DNA from: Lingula anatina
Taxonomy: Eukaryota; Brachiopoda; Lingulata; Lingulida; Lingulidae
Direction of reading: 5' to 3'
DNA length: 64,000 nt
Assembly: GCF_001039355.2 (NCBI RefSeq)
Contig: NW_019775203.1
Span: 177,498-241,497 of the forward strand
The notes under the pieces were generated by a model that made no database searches, was not told the origin of the DNA, and saw nothing but the letters and a program-made list of their open reading frames with translations. This document shows, one piece after another, positions 38,716-52,522 of this stretch. The translations under genes and the position numbers were made by a program. Numbering within the stretch: position 1 is the first letter of the stretch; every line of letters starts with the position of its first letter.

Positions 38716-41700
38716 CTGTTTCTTCCTTTTTGGTATCTGTATATTTGCCTGCTTTGCTTTCCAGTATCTTTGATGTACCTTGTGGCTGATCTAATTGAAC
38801 AATAATATTCTAGTTAATTTTTTCATGGACAGCCAAAAACTAAAACCATTACTAAATGAATGTCAAGAATAGCTCGTGATTAGACTGTGTAATAATGTAA
38901 TTGGAAAACAAATTGGGGTAAAAGTTGTTTTGTACAGTGAAACCATATCCTGCCATGACCATTATCTTGGTCTGTATTCATCCATCATATATGGCTGGGT
39001 GATTCCTTGTATTTATCAGGCAATTTTCAAATCAGATGAAATGGTTTCAGATTCTTGATAATATGTATACCTGATACTGATGATCTTCAATTTTTCTGAT
39101 CTCTCTGCTTTTGGAAGAACAAAAGGTGATCACATGGGTTGTTTGAAAGTGCATTGTAAACTATTTGTACCAAGTTGAGACACGTTTGCTTTGTTTCATT
39201 CACTATAAAATTACAAAATTTCTTCTGTCTTAAATGAATCAAATACACGAGAGCATACAATGAAGTTCTGTCACATAACCACATAACATCAATAACCACT
39301 CTAAAACCACAACATAATCCCCCCACAACCAAACCTCAAAGTGTTGGTCTCTACACAATAACACTCAACCATGCCACATAACAAAATTTGGTCTTCATGA
39401 AGTTTGCCTGCCACCCAATGAAAGTGAAAAGGAAAGAAATAGTTTTAACTCTTCAAACTTAAAAGTATCTAGACACTCTGATCAGGAGGGAGTTGTGACT
39501 TGTCCATAGTTTAGACATCTTGGGACATTGTATTGTTCCACACTATAGCTCATGACTGAAAGCCAGGAGCACAACTTGGGTGTAAGTACAATGCAAATGT
39601 CAGGTTTGATTATCCAATATATTTTGGCTATTTGATTTAAGAATTGGCCATGTTTTTTAGAAATGTATTGAATATTTAAATCTCTTTCTGTCATACATTT
39701 AAATATTTCAAATTCACATCGTGCAAAGCTTCCTGTTATCTTCAGTATTTGAATATATCCTGGAATATGCAGTGTACATTAAACAAACTGCTCTTTTATT
39801 TTTGTCTTTGTATTTGAGGTAAATTCAGAATCACATCCCCTTTGATGTTCATTCAAACATCAGAAGAAATTCATTGAAGATATCGATTCTTTCACTTTTC
39901 TTTGTTGACCAAGTTCAGAGGTCCCAGGGGTGGACTGCGATATTGTTGACATTTACCAGCAGCTCTCCTTGGAGGTATGCCAAAGCATGCATACGTCACA
40001 CTGATGTACAGAAGTTGTCTGATATGTAAATATCAATTATAAATGATTAAAAAATTTGTTTGGGCAAGAAAATGGAACATTAATAGCATAAAATTACTCT
40101 TGTGATACCTAATCACTGGAATGTTAAACGGAATTGATTCGTTCTAAGGGATTTTCAATTCATGTTCATATAAGATGAAAGGAGCTTGAAAAGAAATGTA
40201 TTTTGAGGGTACCAGTTTTCTCCTCTCTGTTTGCATTTTAAAAGTGTTTTGATATAAGAATTGTACTTCATTCGTACAACCATATTACTTTGAGCTCTCT
40301 TGAAGAATTTTGAGATTATAGAAAACACATTTTCTTATATTTCAAAGAAACTGCAGTTCATGGAAAAGAGGATGCAGTGTTATTTGAGCTTTTATCTAAT
40401 TTCAGTCCAATTAAGATAATCTTTTTATCTTAAGACAGAAATTTTATCTTTAGATGAGAATAGTAACTGAAGTACTTAGACTGAAAGTGTCTGATTATAT
40501 TCCAGGAACTAAGTATTCAAATGGTACAACTTGGCCTGTGCTTGTCAGGACTAATAGGGTTAGTGCTCAGCAAGTACAGAAAATTTTTTAGGTAAGTTTT
40601 AAATCAGCAGTTGTGAAAATTAACAAGCAGAGTGAGGAATTTGCCAACATTCTATATCCAGCCTTGATTGGTAATTTCAACAAGTTTGCTTGGCATGTCT
40701 TCTAATAGAGTCAGAAGTCTTTTTCAGTGGTGCAATGTGTCCAATTTTACTTGTAAAAATTGGATTGTTAATCACCTGTACAGGCAGCTGTATGAATAAC
40801 ACTGCTAGACTTTGAAAACTATGCACTGAAGTTAAGATGCTTAATATTTTGTCAGTTTTATAGCTTAATCTTGTTATTTTTAGTGAGAAGTTGCATGAAT
40901 TTTACACCTGCAAATATTTGCCTTACTTTTTTTATCTGTGTTCGAAATGTTATTTTACTTTTTTATCTGTGTTTTAAATGTTTTTAACAACTAACAAAAT
41001 ATTATTTGTCAGTGAGCATGTTGTGATTGAGAAGTCAGTGGATTGCAGAAAGATGCTTTAAAGGTTTTTAAAAATTTTATTCTATATTGAAATTCCTTAC
41101 AGCTTTAAAAGACAGTAAGGAGTTTATTTTACATGCTGTTTTTTAATGATCAACCCACATGTCATAAATATATACCTAATATATAGATATATCCCAAAAC
41201 TCTAAACTGTTCTAGACCTTATTCATGTCTTCCCTTTGACTTAGTTGTGCAGTTGTAGTCATGTCATTCTGTTTGGTGTTCAGTTTCTCTTAATATCCGG
41301 AAAACATTGCAAAACTCTCTTGAAGAAGACACTTGAATAGAAAAATCTACCCATGATATGTCTCTTATTGATCAAACTGTGCATTTTGCTCAATCTCTTA
41401 GGACTTTGGTAGCTGAAGGATAGCTGAAGTTTGTCCTATGAGGATGGTTCCATTTAGGTGTTTTACTAATTGAAACTACCTTCTGTTATTGAGTATAAGC
41501 ACAGAATATCATTTTTTGATATGTGATACATACAACATGTCACTTCCAATGTATGACATCCCATGTGTCGCAAGCAACTAAATGTCCCATCCTGGCCTGT
41601 GTTTTGTCCTTGTCTAATTAATTTGTTGCAGATATTTTTTTTATAAACAAACATTACTAATAATATAAGTATTATTTAAGAAATAAAAGATCATTATGCC

Positions 41701-42552
41701 ACAACTGCTCCCTGTAGAATTTAACCTCTTTAGTTTTTGTATTGGTCATTATGAAATATTTGTCTGCAGAAATAAAAGTACATTTTCTCTTCTCCTTAGG
41801 AAGGCTGCTTACTGTTAATTTGCCAAAACTGGTCACACAATTTAAGCATTTCTTCCTAATTGGCCTGTCCCCAGGTGACAAGAATCCCATTTTCTGTACT
41901 GATGGATACTAATAAAAGTGAAAAAAAGGCTCTGAATAATGAAACTCACTTTGAAACATAGAAATATCATCTAAATCTAGAAAATGTTCATATTTTTAAT
42001 TTTTTCATAATACATTCATTGTTGACCATTTGTCTTAGGTTTGGTTGAAAGTTTTTACTTTAAAAATAATGAAAATTGTGTTGGCTTGCGTCCATTGTAA
42101 ACTGCCTATGAGATATAATGTAAATATCAGAAGCCCATCCATCTTATTTATCTGTCCATTCCTCCATTGATGATGGCAATCCAGTCAATTTTCTCCAGTC
42201 ATTTAATCGGCTTTCATGTGATAAATTGATTAATTGATTACTTAACTTCCTGGAGGATTTGGCAGTGGTAGCAAAACTTTCTGGTCTTGCAATTATTTGG
42301 CTAGCTTCTTTGTAAAATTCCATGATTCAGAATTATACCTTAAGGCAAATTCACCCATGTTGGCACTGACATTATGAAAGGTGATTATATATTTTTTGTT
42401 GTTGTCCATAAACCATTAAGTCAAATCATTTGAATTCTTCTTCTTTTTTAAAATTTTATTCTGTTCATTTATTTTTTAAATTCAAAGATTGTAATTTTAC
42501 TTTGTCTAAGTACCATAGTATAAGACTTATGTTCTCAACTTTTTTGCTCACT
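38716..42552. other. Intergenic, nothing recognised
   Basis: AT-rich DNA with only short open frames that resemble no known protein on either strand. A pair of near repeats, TTACTTTTTTTATCTGTGTT and TTACTTTTTTATCTGTGTTT, occurs near 40923-40976. No RNA gene or intact transposon is evident. Confidence 0.4.
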
Positions 42553-43033
42553 TTACTCAAAAACACCAGCTAGCGTCATGTACTGGCCATTGGCACTTCC
42601 GTAAATCCAGTCATCACAGAACTCAACATAGTCTGTGTGCTTAAGATACATATTAAGTACACAGCAAAAAGGCTGCGGAATCCTCCCATTCTCTTGCCTG
42701 GTCTGCTTCCTCAATGGATGGGCTTTCAAACTAAGTAGCTTGTGAAACCAACTCATTGATACATATGCTAAAGGCTAGTTTGTTAATGTTGTCTTCATTA
42801 TTGATCATTTTGGCGCAAAGTCATTATAACTTGATGATAATTATGTAACAGTCCTGTAACAGTTGTATATGCTTGTTAGAAAGCCTGCATTTAATGCATC
42901 ACAGTCCATAAATTTATAATGGAAAGTCCATCCTAAATTCTACAACCTTATCTACATCTGCAACTTTTACAATATCACTTTTAGGTGTATATGGATCAGG
43001 TTTATCTTGGGGGTATGAAGGATTTATCTGTTT

Positions 43034-43880
43034 TTACATTTCCCAAGACATGATCTTTTCAATAGGAAAGTTGAGAAATTCAGTTTTGTGCAACCTTTGC
43101 AGAGCTCGGACTAGAAAAATCCTTGGATGTTTAGAGTTAAACACTGCACACTTTTCCATCAGCACTAGGGAACAAATTTCACCACTCTTCCAATAATCCA
43201 CTGAGGTCCATGTGTGATGATCTTCACATATGGTATCTTCCCTCAACACCATGGTATCTTCTCTCAAATACCCTGTACTCTGAAAATGAGGTACAACAGG
43301 GGATAGATTTCTAGGGTAATCAGTAGACCAAACGGACCAGAAATGGTTTAACCTTTCTCTGCAGCTGGGTGTCACTAGAACCTAGGCAGGTTTTCCGGTA
43401 TTTCAGAAAACTTCAAATTAAAGATCTACATGCATGTTCTGACTTAAAAGAGATGCATTCACATTCCAAATCTTGAATAGATATGTAAATGAAATAAGTA
43501 GATAGCAAAGTAGGCCCATACTAATACATGTTGGCCAATTGGCAGAAATCCTGTTATCTTAATTAAGTATTTATGTAACAAATTGCCTCAAATTTCTACA
43601 CCCACATTTTTCTGCTGCAACATTGTTGTGAACAATTTGGTTTGGCTGTGGACCATAGATGACTGATGTCCCTGTTGCTTAGAGCATGGCTAATGATTGC
43701 TGTCTCTAGACTTGCACTTGTTGATTGATTCTTAGACAGAAGGGATCCGGTAATGGTTGGAGTTGTGCTCTGGGACTTGGCTCTGACGTCTCTATCATCC
43801 TTCTTCGCATGTTCCTTTTCTTGGTGGATCATATTTTGGTGAGTTTTGTTACTAATTATTTGTTTTGATACAGGTTGCAA
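43034..43880 (-). mobile_element. Degenerate BEL/Pao-type LTR retrotransposon relic
   Basis: Two minus-strand frames lie in the expected order. The frame at 43375-43034 has RLNHFW, WSTDY and LQRLHKTEF, resembling the domain at the C-terminal end of BEL/Pao polyproteins after the integrase. The frame at 43880-43596 has features of the region between the gag zinc knuckles and protease (serine/threonine-rich linker, SNRDI, C-rich end). Protease, reverse transcriptase, RNase H and integrase are absent, so the element has a very large internal deletion. No LTRs were found. The assignment is from motif memory only. Confidence 0.45.
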
Positions 43881-46187
43881 AAATGTTTAAAATGATTTTT
43901 TTTTCATTTTAATTAGCAATATGAATAATAAAAAGATTTGTTGCAAGTATGTGAAAAAAGCATAAAATTTTGTATTGAAAGCATGCAAATAATTCATATT
44001 TGCAGATCATGAATGAAAATTGTACTTTTTTCACCAGAATCTCTTGAAATTGCAAAACAAGATTGATATCAAAGGCTCCTGTTACAGTTTAATCTATCAA
44101 TTGGATAGAAATAACATTCAATGTAAAGAAACATTAGGGCCTTTCAGGTGTGATAGGTAAATGTTTGTATACATTGCAAATTTAAGTAGAAATTGCTAAA
44201 AGATTGTCAAATACTCCAAATAAGAAGATTCAGATCATAGAGGGATGAATGGCATGCATTCCTGATTGCTTCTTGTCTTTTTTAGGCTAGTTGCTCTGAC
44301 CATCAGAAAAGCATCTGCTAGATGTTATCTTAAGGGTATTTTATTTATTTCCAATAATGTTTACATTTTTGTACATATGATCAGAAATAATTGTGATGTT
44401 TGATCAGTCATTTTGTTAAAAAAGAACTTTTTATGTTTTTGACATGTTTTTCAACCTTTGCATTATATTTAAAATTATTTATGTCTGAAATTGAATAATT
44501 TAATGGAGATGCAAATGGTTGCACATTTTATAAATAAATGCAACAGCTTTTGCCTTTGAGAGTTAGTCAGATGCTGTCCTACATAGTTGCATGGATTGAA
44601 CAATTATATGTCGATTGAAAGTTAACTTGAAAAAATCTTCTTTTGTTGTAATTTAATTGTACCAGTAACTGGAAGTGAAATGTCTGATCAGTTAGCTAAT
44701 AATCAAAGTTCTGATACAATGAAATTTGATTCAATTACACTTGTAGTGAAAAAACAAATCAAGAAATGCATGAATGCTAGAACTATTAATGTCAGTGGAT
44801 ATCATATGAAGCACAAATGATCTGTGAACCAAAGTAAATGAACAAAAAGCTTTGAGAGCAAATCAGACTGAAATCATTTTACTAGATTCCAAAAAGATGA
44901 AAAATTTGATGGATGGCTGAGCCAGTCATTTTGATGATTTACTTCTGTTCCATTGGTTTAGGAAATTCATGGAACATGAAAGGGATTTTGATAGACTTCA
45001 AGCCAAGTGTTAATAATGAAAAAGTATTTAAAGTGTCATGGTTCTTAAGGCCTTGGTGACACTATCAGCAGATAGTGACTATATATAATCCACAATATTT
45101 GTCTGGAAGCTAGCGCAAATGTGAAAATGTACCTCTTCAGAATGCTAGGTGCAACATGTCTCACAAGGTGATAAGTACATCCCAGTTATATATCAAGAGG
45201 GAAGGAGAAAAGTGATGAAAAGGCTGTCTCATTTTTTTTCCATTTCTTGTTAGACTATATGCCATTTTTTCTAAACACTTATCTTTCAGTAAGATTAGTA
45301 ACTGGCAGACAACATAGTTTTTGAAAGGAATCAAGCTGTATGGGAATCATGAATACCATGTTTTGAGTGTCTCTTTTTTATTGCTTTCTTAGATAACAAT
45401 CTTGGCACACAAGTTTCACTCTTGTCCCTGAAAAGTAAACCCCATCTCAGACAAATTCTTACACCTTTTTTAGTCTCATATGACATCACACAGTGCGAAA
45501 GCCTTATTTTAAGATGTATTTGCTGATTCCGTTGCACTTGACCAGAGAGGATGGACTGAATGGTATAGGATCCTACCTTTTAAATCAAAACAAAAAAATT
45601 CCCAGTCATGCCTGCTGCTTCAATGTATCTACACATCAGCCCTTCAATTGGGGTTATTCTTTCCAGCCCAGACACACATCATGCGAATATAACCAGTTAC
45701 GATAGCCATAATTGAGCGTGAAAATGATGGGGCAATTGCATGAAGTCAAACTTCCAGGAAGTAGGTGAAAGCCCAATTATGATGTGAGTTAATAGTTCTG
45801 CTGATACGGGGTCTACTGGGGCAGGCTGAACCCCCAACACATCCCTTTAGATCAGTGGGTCATACTTATATTAACAATAAACCTAATTTATATCAGCTCT
45901 TCTTTGAAATGTCAATTTCCCTATGGACTTTCCTTGATGGACAACCCTTTGAAATGATAGTGGCATTAAAGTTGAATTTACCTACAATGATTGCATTATA
46001 GAATACCTACAATATACTAGTATGTAATTAAGCATTTTTTAAATTTGATCAAATAACATCCCAAAGATTTCTCAGAACAATTGCTAAAATGATCAATTTG
46101 GTAAAATTAGATATTAATCCATTTATTTATTCACCAATCACTGCTGCAAAAGAAATATGTTGAAGTGGGGTAGTTCACGCTCTCAAT
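43881..46187. other. Intergenic, nothing recognised
   Basis: AT-rich sequence with no supported gene, RNA or intact element. The small frames at 45331-45705 overlap on opposite strands and carry no recognisable motif. Confidence 0.4.
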
Positions 46188-48119
46188 AAATATCTTTTTT
46201 ATACCTAAGGCTGAAAGTGATTTGTTTTGTTTAAAGATTTTTAAAAATCTTCTTATCAATCTCTCAGTGAATAAACCATAATGAAATCTTATTTGCCAAA
46301 AATCATAAGCCATTTGACTTTAAATAAGAATCACCCTGGAGCAAGCACTCCCAAATTGTGCTTTTTTATGTATTTGTTTTGAAGCCAGAAGGCTCTTAGT
46401 AAGTCAATCTCCTTTATTATTTGAATAACATGGTGTCTCCTGAGATGTATGATTTACAAAACTTGCATCAGAAGTGTGGAATAGATTTCCCAGGGCCGCA
46501 AATCCCGATAAAGACCTAGACCTTTTGTTGTGTTTTTGAAGAAAAGGAAATGCCTTGATTCACCTCCTTTGTAGTCAATTAATTAACAAGTTAAAATTGC
46601 CTTTTGTTGAATAAATGTAAATATGGATTTATTAAAAAATTAAAGGATACACTTCTGTGAATAATGACAAAACCTTTTGATAAGAATACTTAGGACTGGA
46701 ATTTTTTTAAATATTTTTGTTTGACCTAAATTCAACCAAAGTTTTCAGCCTCATGATCCATATATTTATATATTTACAATTTTTAACTGAAAAATGACTC
46801 ACAGTCAGAGATAAGATGTGAATTGTTTTGTGAAATTCTGTATGTGTTGACATTGGTGTCTAAAAGATGAGACTTAATCAAATATTATACTAAAGGATTC
46901 CTGTTGCTTGCAATTTTTTAGTATGTATATGTGTCAGTGGATAAAATTACAGGTATATTTTCTTTACACTTGTCTCTGTTTCTCTGGGTCTCTGTTTGTA
47001 TATATCTCCCATGTTTTCATGAGTTTCAACTCTTAAAACAATATGCACATGTTCACATCAAGGTACTTAAATAATGGTCTGAAGTATTTTGCTAACAATA
47101 ATGTTGTAAACGTTTAGTCACCAGGTCAGCATAAGCCCACCTGTGCATATTTAAACAGGTTTTACTTAGACACTCCTCAGAATCCTAAGTGCAGCCCTGT
47201 TCACAACAGTAATAAATTGAACCAGGAAAATGTCTAGTATAGCTGAAGTTAACCAACAACCAGATTTCGACACCTTATTCCTAATGGCATCTTTGCAAAT
47301 GAAGTACATGTTAAACAATTTGGCATCATGATGAAATCAGGTATTCAGTTAAGCTATTTTCATTATAAATTTGTGGACATGTGATCAAAGCATCAGACTC
47401 GGAGATAAGATAGGGATATTTTCAATCAATGAATATGTGAAAAATATAAGTTTCAGACTGAAATGGTTTTTCTTGTGAAAGTTTAAAACTAAAATAACTG
47501 AATACATTGAGTAAGTGAAACACTTTTAGAGATATGGACTGTGACAATTTGGCTACTACTCCATTATTTTTACTCGGGGGGAAATAGCATAGGAATTCCT
47601 TAACATAGATATCCGCATGAACATGTTCACAGGACTGGTATCCCTTGGGAGCACTGACCAATTGACATCAAGTATAATGTGTCATTGCATCCTCTGTTTT
47701 CCTCTAGATGGCACTGTTGGTATGTCACTGTTAACTTACACTTATCATGCTATATTAGTGGCTTTTAAAATTGTGTTCAATTTCGAGTACATCTAGGAAC
47801 TGGTAATGTCAATATGCAGACAACACATTTACTGCAAAATAAGTGATATGTATTGCAATTTTTTAGATAACTTTATGATATACTTAGAAATTTATATATA
47901 AATATATAGAAATTTATTACCTGGAATGAGTTGGGGAACAAATCTAATTTCCACCCCAGACTATAACTTTCTAGATGAATTACACTGAATAATGATTCAT
48001 TTGGCAAAATTGATTACTTTATTTCACATGAAATTAAACATTAAGGTATTTTCCAAAATGTGACTATTTTGAATGCAGTATATAAAGCCTTTATTATTGC
48101 TCATTTAAAAAATGGTTAA

Positions 48120-48806
48120 GGGTATTGTTAGCCTTTATTATTATCCAGATACTGAAAATTAGGTTTTTCCTGCATCTAATTATTCAGTAATGTATCTATC
48201 TGTGTGCTGATTTGAAACAATGAAGATCCCCTTGAAAATATAAAATTTTGGCTTTTATATTTCTAGTTGCAATTTATAAGCATGGGCAACTCAGAACTTT
48301 AATTGTCAATTTAACACCTTTTATTTTGAGGTGAGATAAAAATCGGTAAGGGGCATAACAAGATTTTAACACAAATTGGCATAGTTGACCTTGACTGTAT
48401 GGGCTACAATCCCATGCTGACATTTTGGTTAAAATGTTTAAGTGTTTTTTAGGGAGTTATGAGCCCTTAATTACAGAATTGCATTAAACAAAGGCATTAT
48501 TTTGCTTTATCATTGATAAAATCTTAACTGAAATTTTTAAGAAAAATCACTGGCAGGGTTCTGGAGTACTAAAAGGTATCATTAAATTGGCGTTAAAATT
48601 GTGTTGGTGGGTGTCAGGTTAAGGAGAAATTTGAGAAACCCATTTTTCCATTTTTAACCCAAAACAGCACTTATGACATCACTCATTAGATTACATTTGT
48701 GCAAATGTTAATTAATTAAGTCGCTGAAAGCTGAAGATTTATGTTATCCAAAAGAATGAATGTAAGGCAGTAAACAAGGAGTTTTTGGCAAAGGCTAACA
48801 ATATCC
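48120..48806 (+). mobile_element. 687-bp non-autonomous element with TTAA target duplication, copy A
   Basis: It is flanked by TTAA on both sides (48116-48119 and 48807-48810). The terminal inverted repeats are GGGTATTGTTAGCCTTT and, from the right end, GGATATTGTTAGCCTTT. It has no transposase frame. A TTAA duplication is the habit of piggyBac and Kolobok transposons, but the termini match neither consensus that I know, so the parent is undetermined. Confidence 0.8.
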
Positions 48807-49765
48807 TTAACAGGTATTGATGGCTTATTTTATTTTTTTTAATAAGCCATCAAAGAGTTTATCTTTTATCTTTTCTCTTGAGGTTGGATTTCTTCATATG
48901 TTTTTTTAATCCATCCTATCCATATCAGCATAGAAGACCTGCAGCCAGAGGTTCAGAGGTGATGAGACAAGCCCCACCCTGCTGGGAGGATCCAGTCTGG
49001 TACTTGGGGGGAACAGCCTTATCAAAAAAAGAAAAAAAGTAATAAAAAATAATAATAATATGAAGTTCTTTGAAATGACTGGTAAGAACCTTATCTACCT
49101 CTGCCTTTTTAAAGTCTTGCATTTCCTTCACATTAAGGATTATGTCCAATATCTTGCTTTTGAAATTTAACAAATTAAGGAAAAGCAAGAACCCATTATT
49201 TATCCTTAAATGTTATTGTATGAAAGAAAGAAAATGTAGCTGACTCAGAGAGTTAAATTTAACTATTGAAATCATCAGAATGAAACATAGTGCCCATAGA
49301 ACATAACTGCTGAATTCTGCACCCAAGGTGTAAATGTGTTTATAGATTATTACAGATTTGAAATGGTCATTAAGTAGGAAGCAATGGAAGATATAGAGTT
49401 AGTATTCTAGATAAAAGGTATAGAGGAATGTGTTTTGAGCATATAAAGACGTATAAGGGACAGTCTGAGAGATTGGATACTAGAAAATGCAGTATGTAAC
49501 TTTGATGTATGTTGTATGAAACTTATGTTTAAGACCTTTTTTTTCATAAGATGACTTAGTATCAGTTCGTAAAACAAGTTTTTCAAAAAATTTCTAGATG
49601 CATTTTTAAAGAATGTACTTTTTAATGTTACTTTTTTATAACTATTATTCAAGCTGGATAAGCTGGGTTGTATCTGGGAGCTGTCATTCCAGAATATCAC
49701 TGCATCTTTGTTTATTGTACAGTGATTTTTGTGATGTATATATGTTTTAAAGGAAAGGAGAAATA

Positions 49766-50519
49766 CAGGGTGACCAAAAAAAAAAAAAAAACAAAAATTT
49801 TGATAAATCCTACAAAGGCCCATCATATTTCAAGAAATTTGCTGGACTTTAACTTCAATATGTGTACAATCATTCCCCAAAGTTTCAGTTATCTTGGTCA
49901 CTTTGCATAAAGGTAATGTTCTTTTCAAAAATATGCTCCAAATTGCCCCTGAGGCATTGGATGCATACTTGCATACGTTGCAAAAAAATTTTGTTCATTT
50001 CTGAAATACATTTCTCCTTCGGAATTTTCCTGGTTTTTGCTATCATTGCTCCCCACAGTTCACCCATCATTTGAGGGTTGTTCTGGTACAAATTGTCCTC
50101 AAGATACCCCCTCAGATAAATATCTAGGGAGGTTCAAGTCTGGTGAATGCGGTGCCCACTCAACATCACACTTTCTGCTGATCAGCCTTCCTGATATTGC
50201 TCTCTCAGTCAGGCTAGGGAGTCATTTGATGTGTGGGATTGGCCCTGTCTCACAAGAACCACTGTCCATCTTGATCTGTCCCTCTGAATCGTCCTAGTGA
50301 CGTCCAAAACTTCCTCAGCACTGCCACATAGTGATTTTAGGAGAGACTGACTTTTAAAAAGAACATAACTTTTATACCAATCAACCAAAACAACTGAAAT
50401 TTTCGGGAATGATCATGCACATATTGAAGTATAAGTCCAGCAAATTTTATAAAATTTGGTGGACCTTTGTAGCATTTAATAGAATTTTTATGGGTTCTTT
50501 TTTGTTTTGGGTCACCATG
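49766..50519 (-). mobile_element. Tc1/mariner derivative with internal deletion, copy A
   Basis: TA flanks both ends (49764-49765 and 50520-50521). Termini are CAGGGTGACC and, from the right, CATGGTGACC, within long inverted arms of about 165 bases. The minus strand keeps only the C-terminal part of a DDE transposase: a SPDLN motif with the third catalytic aspartate, then (after a frameshift) YQNNPQ, and an R-x-C-x-Q pattern ending LEHIFEK. The N-terminal DNA-binding part and first two catalytic aspartates are missing, so it is non-autonomous and decayed. Confidence 0.85.
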
Positions 50520-50581
50520 TAATTGCAAGAAGATTCTTATTATTACAACCCTGTCTAATGTCCTCTCCAAATTGAATGTTA

Positions 50582-50582
50582 N
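50582..50582. other. Assembly join between haplotype copies (n)
   Basis: The left contig ends where copy B continues at 54924, and the right contig begins at the equivalent of 46188. This is a plain unmerged overlap of about 4.4 kb. Confidence 0.85.
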
Positions 50583-52522
50583 AAATATCTTTTTTATACC
50601 TAAGGCTGAAAGTGATTTGTTTTGTTTAAAGATTTTTAAAAATCTTCTTATCAATCTCTCAGTGAATAAACCATAATGAAATCTTATTTGCCAAAAATCA
50701 TAAGCCATTTGACTTTAAATAAGAATCACCCTGGGGCAAGCACTCCCAACTTGTGCTTTTTTATGTATTTGTTATGAAGCCAGAAGGCTCTTAGTAAGTC
50801 AATCTCCTTTATTATTTGAATAACATGGTGTCTCCTGAGATGTATGATTTACAAAACTTGCATCAGAAGTGTGGAATAGATTTCCCAGGGCAGCAAATCC
50901 TGATAAAGACCTAGACTTTTTGTTGTGTTTTTGAAGAAAAGGAAATGCCTTGATTCACCTCCGTTGTAGTCAATTAATTAACAAGTTAAAATTGCTTTTG
51001 TTGAATAAATGTAAATATGGATTTATTAACAAATTAAAGGATACACTTCTGTGAATAATGATGAAACCTTTTGATAAGAATACTTAGGACTGGAATTTTT
51101 TTAATATTTTTGTTTGACCTAAATTCAACCAAAGTTTTCAGCTTCATGATCCATATATTTATATATTTACAATTTTTAACTGAAAAATGACTCACAGTCA
51201 GAGATAAGGTGTGAATTGTTTTGTGAAATTCTGTATGTGTTGACATTGGTGTCTAAAAGATGAGACTTAATCAGATATTATACCGAAGGATTCCTGTTGC
51301 TTGCAATTGTTTAGTATGTATATGTGTCAGTGGATAAAATTACAGGTATATTTTCTTTACACTGGGTCTCTGTTTGTGTATATCTCCCATGTTTTCATGA
51401 GTTTCAACTCTTAAAACAATATGTACATGTTCACATCAAGGTACTTAAATAATGGTCTGAAGTATTTTGCTAACAATAATGTTGTAAACATATAGTCACC
51501 AGGTCAGCATAAGCCCACCTGTGCATATTTAAACAGCCTTTACTTAGACACTCCTCAGAATCCTAAGTGTAGCCCTGTTCACAACAGTAATAAATTGAAC
51601 CAGGAAAATGTCTAGTATACCTGAAGTTAACCAACAACCAGATTTCGACACCTTATTCCTAATGGCATCTTTGCGAATGAAGTACATGTTAAACAATTTG
51701 GCATCATGATGAAATCAGGTAATCAGTTAAGCTATTTTCATTATAAATTTGTGGACATGTGATCAAAGCATCAGACTCAGAGATAAGATAGGGATATTTT
51801 CAATCAGTGAATATGTAAAAAATATGTTTCAGACTGAAATGGTTTTCTTGTGAAAGTTTAAAACTAAAATAACTGAATACATTGAGTAAGTGAAACACTT
51901 TTAGAGATATGGACTGTGACAATTTGGCTACTACTCCATTATTTTCACTCGGGGGGGAAATAGCATAGGAATTCCTTAACATAGATATCCACATGAACAT
52001 GTTCACAGGACTGGTATCCCTTGGGAGCACTGACCAATTGACATCAAGTATAATGTGTCATTGCATCCTCTGTTTTCCTCTAGATGGCACTGTTGGTATG
52101 TCACTGTTAACTTACACTTATACATGCTATATTATGCTATATTAGTGGCTTTTAAAATTGTGTTCAATTTCGAGTACATCTAGGAACTGGTAATGTCAAT
52201 ATGCAGACAACACATAAATAATTACTGCAAAATAAGTGATATGTATTACCATTTTTTAGATAATTTTATGATATACTTAGAAATTTATATATGTAAATTA
52301 TATCTAATTTTATCTTAAATTACCTGGAATGAGTTGGGGAACAAATCTAATTTCCACCCCAGACTATAACTTTCTAGATGAATTGCACTGAATAATGATT
52401 CATTTGGCAAAATTGATTACTTTATTTCACATGAAATTAAACATTAAGGTATTTTCCAAAATGTGACTATTTTGAATGAAGTATATAAAGCCTTTATTAT
52501 TGCCCATTTAAAAAATGGTTAA

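Larger units (their letters stand above)
46188..50581 (+). repeat. Long direct duplication 3, copy A
   Basis: Collinear with 50583-54923. It ends at the n at 50582 within the sequence AATTGAATGTTA, which is continued in copy B. It carries one TTAA-type element and one mariner derivative at matching positions. Differences are scattered substitutions and small indels. Confidence 0.92.

Noticed and set aside
42553-42756. Minus-strand 67-codon ORF next to the BEL/Pao relic
   Set aside because: No motif of retroelement or host protein is recognisable; proximity alone does not support a call.
49668-50297. Several overlapping plus-strand ORFs in the mariner region
   Set aside because: They are antisense to the transposase remnant and cross its inverted arms; the minus strand carries the recognisable motifs.
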